A DNA stretch of 64,000 nucleotides from positions 496,001 through 560,000 of the forward strand of contig NC_088316.1 of NCBI RefSeq assembly GCF_910592395.1. The letters run 5' to 3'. Below are positions 61,801 to 64,000 of the stretch, piece after piece (position 1 is the first letter of the stretch; every line of letters begins with the position of its first letter). A program made the position numbers and the translations under genes. The notes beneath the pieces were generated by a model. The model was not told where the DNA came from, searched no databases, and worked only from the letters and a program-made list of their open reading frames with translations. Source of the DNA: Lineus longissimus. Lineage: Eukaryota > Nemertea > Pilidiophora > Heteronemertea > Lineidae.

Positions 61801-63913
61801 GACGCCAGCCTTGTATTTCAGCAGCCGACCTCCCAATCTTAACCCTGCAACAAAAACAAATGGCGTGTTTCATAGGGAGTTCTATTGTGAGATGTGTCTT
61901 AACGTTTTCCCACATCCAACACTTAACATATCCGGTGATGTCAGCCTGATATTGCTTGTTTTAGTCTTGTGGTGTTGACTGTGAAGTATATTTGAACAGA
62001 GTTGATTGATTGCATGAGGCAGCAGTGGTCAGCCTGGAATAGGCCCAGTCTCGCAAATACAACACCACAATCATCGACCTTAAAACAGTCTGCTATTGAT
62101 ATCATCCTAACCAGGGGTAGACCCAGAGGGAAGACTCCCCGGCCCCCAATGGAGCTCGTTCCTTTGGGACTCATCAGACCAGGCTGCGACCGCATGTCCC
62201 TAGCCCCCATCAAGAATCTCGGATCCTCCCCTGCTAAACCTCAATGCCTTCCCTTCAACTAACATGAAACTGCATGTCCCTTTCTTTTGACTTTATTTGT
62301 ATTTTAGAAGTGACTTCCTGTTATGTACCTTTGAACTAACCTTCTTCTCTAACTTGTTGTGTTTCATCTCACATTTCTAACAACTGATTGTTCATGTAAA
62401 CACAAGTGGCATGTTCTGCAGAGGACTCCTATGATCCAGACCTGTTTGTCCGTCACCAACTGGAATCTTCATGCATCTTTGTCAACAACATGTTGACGAC
62501 CTTGATCTAGTCAGCTTTCAGATCCTCATGTCCAATAGGTGGCCTTATCGGCTGGGAACTTGCTCTCGCTAGTTTCCTGGGCAACTAGATACTGTGAGCC
62601 TCGACATACTCACGACCATCTTGTTTCACTGTTTTGTAAAATCGCAACTTGGGTGGGAGTGGCAGGTTTTCAAGGATGCTGTTGCCTCATGCCATTCAAT
62701 GAAGCTCATCAACTAGAACTTCTTATCATGAGTGCTTGAACACATTGAGATTTCAGAAGAGCAGTTTGATCGTCTTTGCCATTTGTAATGGCGAATCCTT
62801 TTCATCTCTTTTCAGAACAACCCTCCCCATCTCCAGAGAAACCGTCCAGCAAGTTAAAGGAGTCTTTGAAGAAGGAATCACCTGGTAAGGTTGATGTGAA
62901 AGGACCGACAGAGGTGAATGCATCACAGGGCGGGAAGCTGTTTGATAAGGTCGAGTTGGAGGAGGCAGACGATCAGAATGTTGATGATATGAAGGTGGAA
63001 GAGTTTGAGGAAGAAGAGACTAACCCAAGGTATGTATCAGCAGCATTTCCATCCCGTTTTGGCTGAAGGCAAAGACAAAGTGAATTCATAGCACGGTTGT
63101 CTCAGCTCAGCAGGTGACGTTCTACTTTGTATGTAGTATGGTATCATTGCCCTTGGTCTGTACGGGACTTGTGACAAATTGATACGAAATCAGCTTCCTC
63201 TTTTCTGATTTAAAAGACGCGATTCTGTTCTTTTGTAGCTATCAGAAGACCATCTCTGGAATGAAGCTGGGCCTAACCATTGGACATTTTGATCTTCAAA
63301 ATAGCAAGGTAAGTTGATGAAAAAATCCATCATGACCTGATATCCTCTTGGATGGGATTCGTTGTCGACACTTGGCCTTGCCGATGCTCTCGCTACAAGA
63401 GACCTCTGTGTTGCATCTCAATCAAAGGCTGAAGTTTGTGTCATGCTCCAGTACAGGGCGATGAAACAATACTGATGTTTCCTTGAGTTGAACCCACGAC
63501 CACCTGATTATGAGCACGCTACTCCAACCACTTTGCCACTGACCTCCCTTTATCTGTTTCAGATGTTGAGGACATGTTCGTTACCAGATTTATCCAAGTT
63601 GTTCAAGACAATAGAGGGCAGTCCTGATGATGTGGCTCATGTGCGTTATTCCCTGGATTTGCCGTCATCGCCAAAGAGTCAGGGGGACGAGGATGGGAAC
63701 GAGGATGGGGACGAGGAAGAGGGGGACAAGGATAGGGAAGAGGAGGGATCTGATTCTGATTCCGATGTTGACAGTGATGAAGTGTATGTTACTGGGGTTT
63801 TGGCCTGTTTTAAGAAAAATCACTTGTTTAATGTCCTCTACTTTATCCCCTGTGTAGGATCTTTTTTTCTTTGCCTGGCAGAGATACTCAGGAGCTAGAG
63901 ATCACGGCTTTAG
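49435..63913 (+). CDS. NEK1: serine/threonine kinase NEK1 (3' end outside window)
   Basis: Twenty-seven phase-consistent coding exons give about 1362 codons; the last visible donor is at 63913 and the gene runs off the window. NEK1 is a NIMA-family kinase of centrosomes and cilia with DNA-damage roles. The order of regions is that of NEK1: N-terminal kinase domain, basic linker, coiled coil with Glu/Lys/Arg-rich helices, long disordered acidic/proline-rich part, and the diagnostic late motif [14 protein letters not shown]. Human NEK1 is about 1260-1290 residues, so this form is longer, mainly through the 855-bp exon and a duplicated exon. Exons are detailed in three separate entries. NDUFA2 lies upstream in divergent orientation. 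Confidence 0.95.
50194..51351. repeat. about 1.16-kb dispersed-type element with CGT triplets and internal repeats
   Basis: It opens with a perfect 10-bp hairpin GCTCACCTCT-TAGC-AGAGGTGAGC (50194-50217), runs into CGT triplets at 50233-50325, then holds three diverged internal repeats of about 290 bp carrying GGCACGTTTCT, GGTACACATTTACCCCT-like and AAGGTCACAGAGGTC blocks. It closes with ATGAGGTGAGCACAATGGCC. The terminal GAGGTGAGC resembles the opening hairpin. No transposase is encoded. I have seen similar sequences in marine invertebrates but cannot name the family. Confidence 0.6.
50233..50325. repeat. CGT trinucleotide microsatellite
   Basis: About 30 CGT triplets with a few CGTC interruptions at both ends. 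Arginine-run open frames on both strands here are artefacts of the repeat. Confidence 0.95.
52653..52838 (+). repeat. NEK1: 39-bp tandem array at the NEK1 exon 5 donor, about 4.8 copies
   Basis: GGTAGGCAGTTCTCAGCTGG recurs every 39 bp, with GT at 52655, 52694, 52733, 52772 and 52811. The first unit begins at the exon 5 splice donor (CCAAG|GTAGGC); later units have GATGATG before the GT. The array therefore multiplies the intronic part of the donor four more times. Confidence 0.9.
53365..58014 (+). CDS. NEK1: NEK1 exons 7-17: basic linker and coiled coil
   Basis: Exons: 53365-53452, 53840-54054, 54704-54766, 54936-54983, 55432-55506, 55743-55817, 56067-56196, 56559-56824, 57094-57192, 57437-57580 and 57962-58014. 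They encode about residues 270-688. The linker is Arg/Ser/Pro/Ala rich. Helical charged segments follow: [80 protein letters not shown] and [19 protein letters not shown]. These match the coiled-coil region of NEK1, used for protein interactions and ciliary or centrosomal targeting. An earlier acceptor near 56504 is excluded because it would give an in-frame stop. The exon 8 donor abuts a dispersed repeat. Confidence 0.92.
54057..54192 (+). repeat. dispersed AT-rich repeat, copy E, at NEK1 exon 8 donor
   Basis: Begins AGTCCAAATATTTTTTTCTC two or three bases inside the intron, so the GTAAGT donor is formed partly by the repeat. A second start of the same repeat (AGTCCAAATATTTTTTTTCA) follows near 54172, directly before the 20-bp minisatellite. 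Confidence 0.7.
54203..54666. repeat. 20-bp minisatellite, about 23 copies
   Basis: Units GGACATGGTAGGGAACTTAG and variants (GGGA for GGTA, CTCAGGAACATG) repeat at 20-bp intervals in the intron between NEK1 exons 8 and 9, ending about 40 bases before the exon 9 acceptor. Confidence 0.95.
58275..63913 (+). CDS. NEK1: NEK1 exons 18-27: disordered C-terminal part
   Basis: Exons: 58275-58358, 58686-58769, 59298-59431, 59800-60030, 60172-60270, 60737-61591, 62816-63029, 63239-63308, 63563-63783 and 63882-63913. Exons 18 and 19 are paralogous ([12 protein letters not shown] and [12 protein letters not shown]). Exon 20 has ILRRVNE, matching ILRRLNE of NEK1. Exon 23 is 855 bp and low complexity: RPxPRP runs, [10 protein letters not shown], and repeated KPDV and TKPxV units. 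Exons 25-26 carry [15 protein letters not shown] then [14 protein letters not shown], the clearest C-terminal NEK1 signature. An acidic [14 protein letters not shown] run follows. The exon 26 donor could be GTATGT (chosen, as it keeps frame into DTQELE) or the weaker GTGTAT just before it. The remaining 3' exons lie outside the window. Confidence 0.88.
58780..58817. repeat. GAT trinucleotide microsatellite
   Basis: About twelve TGA/GAT triplets start ten bases after the NEK1 exon 19 donor. Confidence 0.95.
58945..59065 (+). repeat. second copy of the tRNA-Asp-like SINE
   Basis: CTTGTCACCTCTGAGGGTCT, TGTTCGGTTGCC and GAGAGGGTGACTCTCTTCAA follow in the same order as in the copy at 3552. This copy sits in the NEK1 intron between exons 19 and 20, in the sense orientation, and its tRNA-like head is diverged. 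Confidence 0.6.
63484..63543 (-). repeat. tRNA-Met-like relic or SINE head
   Basis: On the minus strand: GTCAGTGGCAAAGTGGTTGG (A-box-like), then GTGCTCATAATCAGGTGG with CAT in the anticodon position, then GGTCGTGGGTTCAACTC (B-box-like). This resembles elongator tRNA-Met but lacks a convincing acceptor stem, so a SINE head or tRNA pseudogene is more likely than a working gene. It ends 20 bases upstream of the NEK1 exon 26 acceptor. Confidence 0.55.
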
Positions 63914-64000
63914 GTTAATCACTAGGCTATGGGACCTGGCATTGATTGCGATGATAATATTGACCCCCATCCTTTATACCTCCATCTTTTTCTATCACCA

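Overview
The window is animal nuclear DNA, AT-rich and intron-rich. Its genes have GT-AG introns, START, NEK and folate-receptor family exon patterns, replication-dependent histone 3' ends, and many interspersed and tandem repeats. The gene set and the repeats (tRNA-derived SINEs, inverted-repeat elements, minisatellites) suggest a marine invertebrate, probably a lophotrochozoan or an invertebrate deuterostome. I cannot place it more precisely from sequence alone. No bacterial operon, CRISPR array or viral gene was seen.

Layout, left to right. 1-7 kb: no recognised gene, but a tRNA-derived SINE, a dispersed AT-rich repeat and a 121-bp tandem array. 7.0-8.9 kb (+): a three-exon gene for a small MGCC-starting, Gly/Pro/Met-rich protein. 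10.1 kb (+) and 20.8 kb (-): two intronless linker histone H1 genes, convergent, each with a histone stem-loop and a purine-rich downstream element. Their promoters share three motifs at matching spacing. Between them, 15.4-17.8 kb (-), lies a two-exon rhodopsin-class GPCR resembling thyrotropin-releasing-hormone-type receptors. 25.4-35.8 kb (+): a six-exon STARD10/PCTP-like START-domain lipid-transfer protein. 38.8-39.5 kb: a 55-bp minisatellite. 42.5-44.4 kb (+): a four-exon folate-receptor-family protein. 46.4-48.2 kb (-): a three-exon NDUFA2 (complex I B8 subunit) gene, easily missed because each exon is about 100 bp; its first intron is mostly one 984-bp inverted-repeat element with an 8-bp target-site duplication. 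49.4 kb to the right edge (+): NEK1, of which 27 coding exons (about 1362 codons) are visible and which continues beyond the window.

The genes are ordinary, functionally unrelated metazoan genes: chromatin, signalling, lipid transfer, vitamin uptake, respiration and cilium/DNA-damage kinase. NDUFA2 and NEK1 are head to head across about 1.2 kb. I found no convincing new multi-gene system. The most interesting signals are the mirrored H1 promoter modules, a GPCR lacking the NPxxY asparagine and spliced through a probable GC-AG intron, a tandem exon duplication in NEK1, a NEK1 splice donor whose downstream bases come from a dispersed repeat, the intronic inverted-repeat element in NDUFA2, and the uncharacterised MGCC protein. 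Exon boundaries were set by hand from splice consensus, reading phase and remembered family sequences; no alignment or transcript was available.
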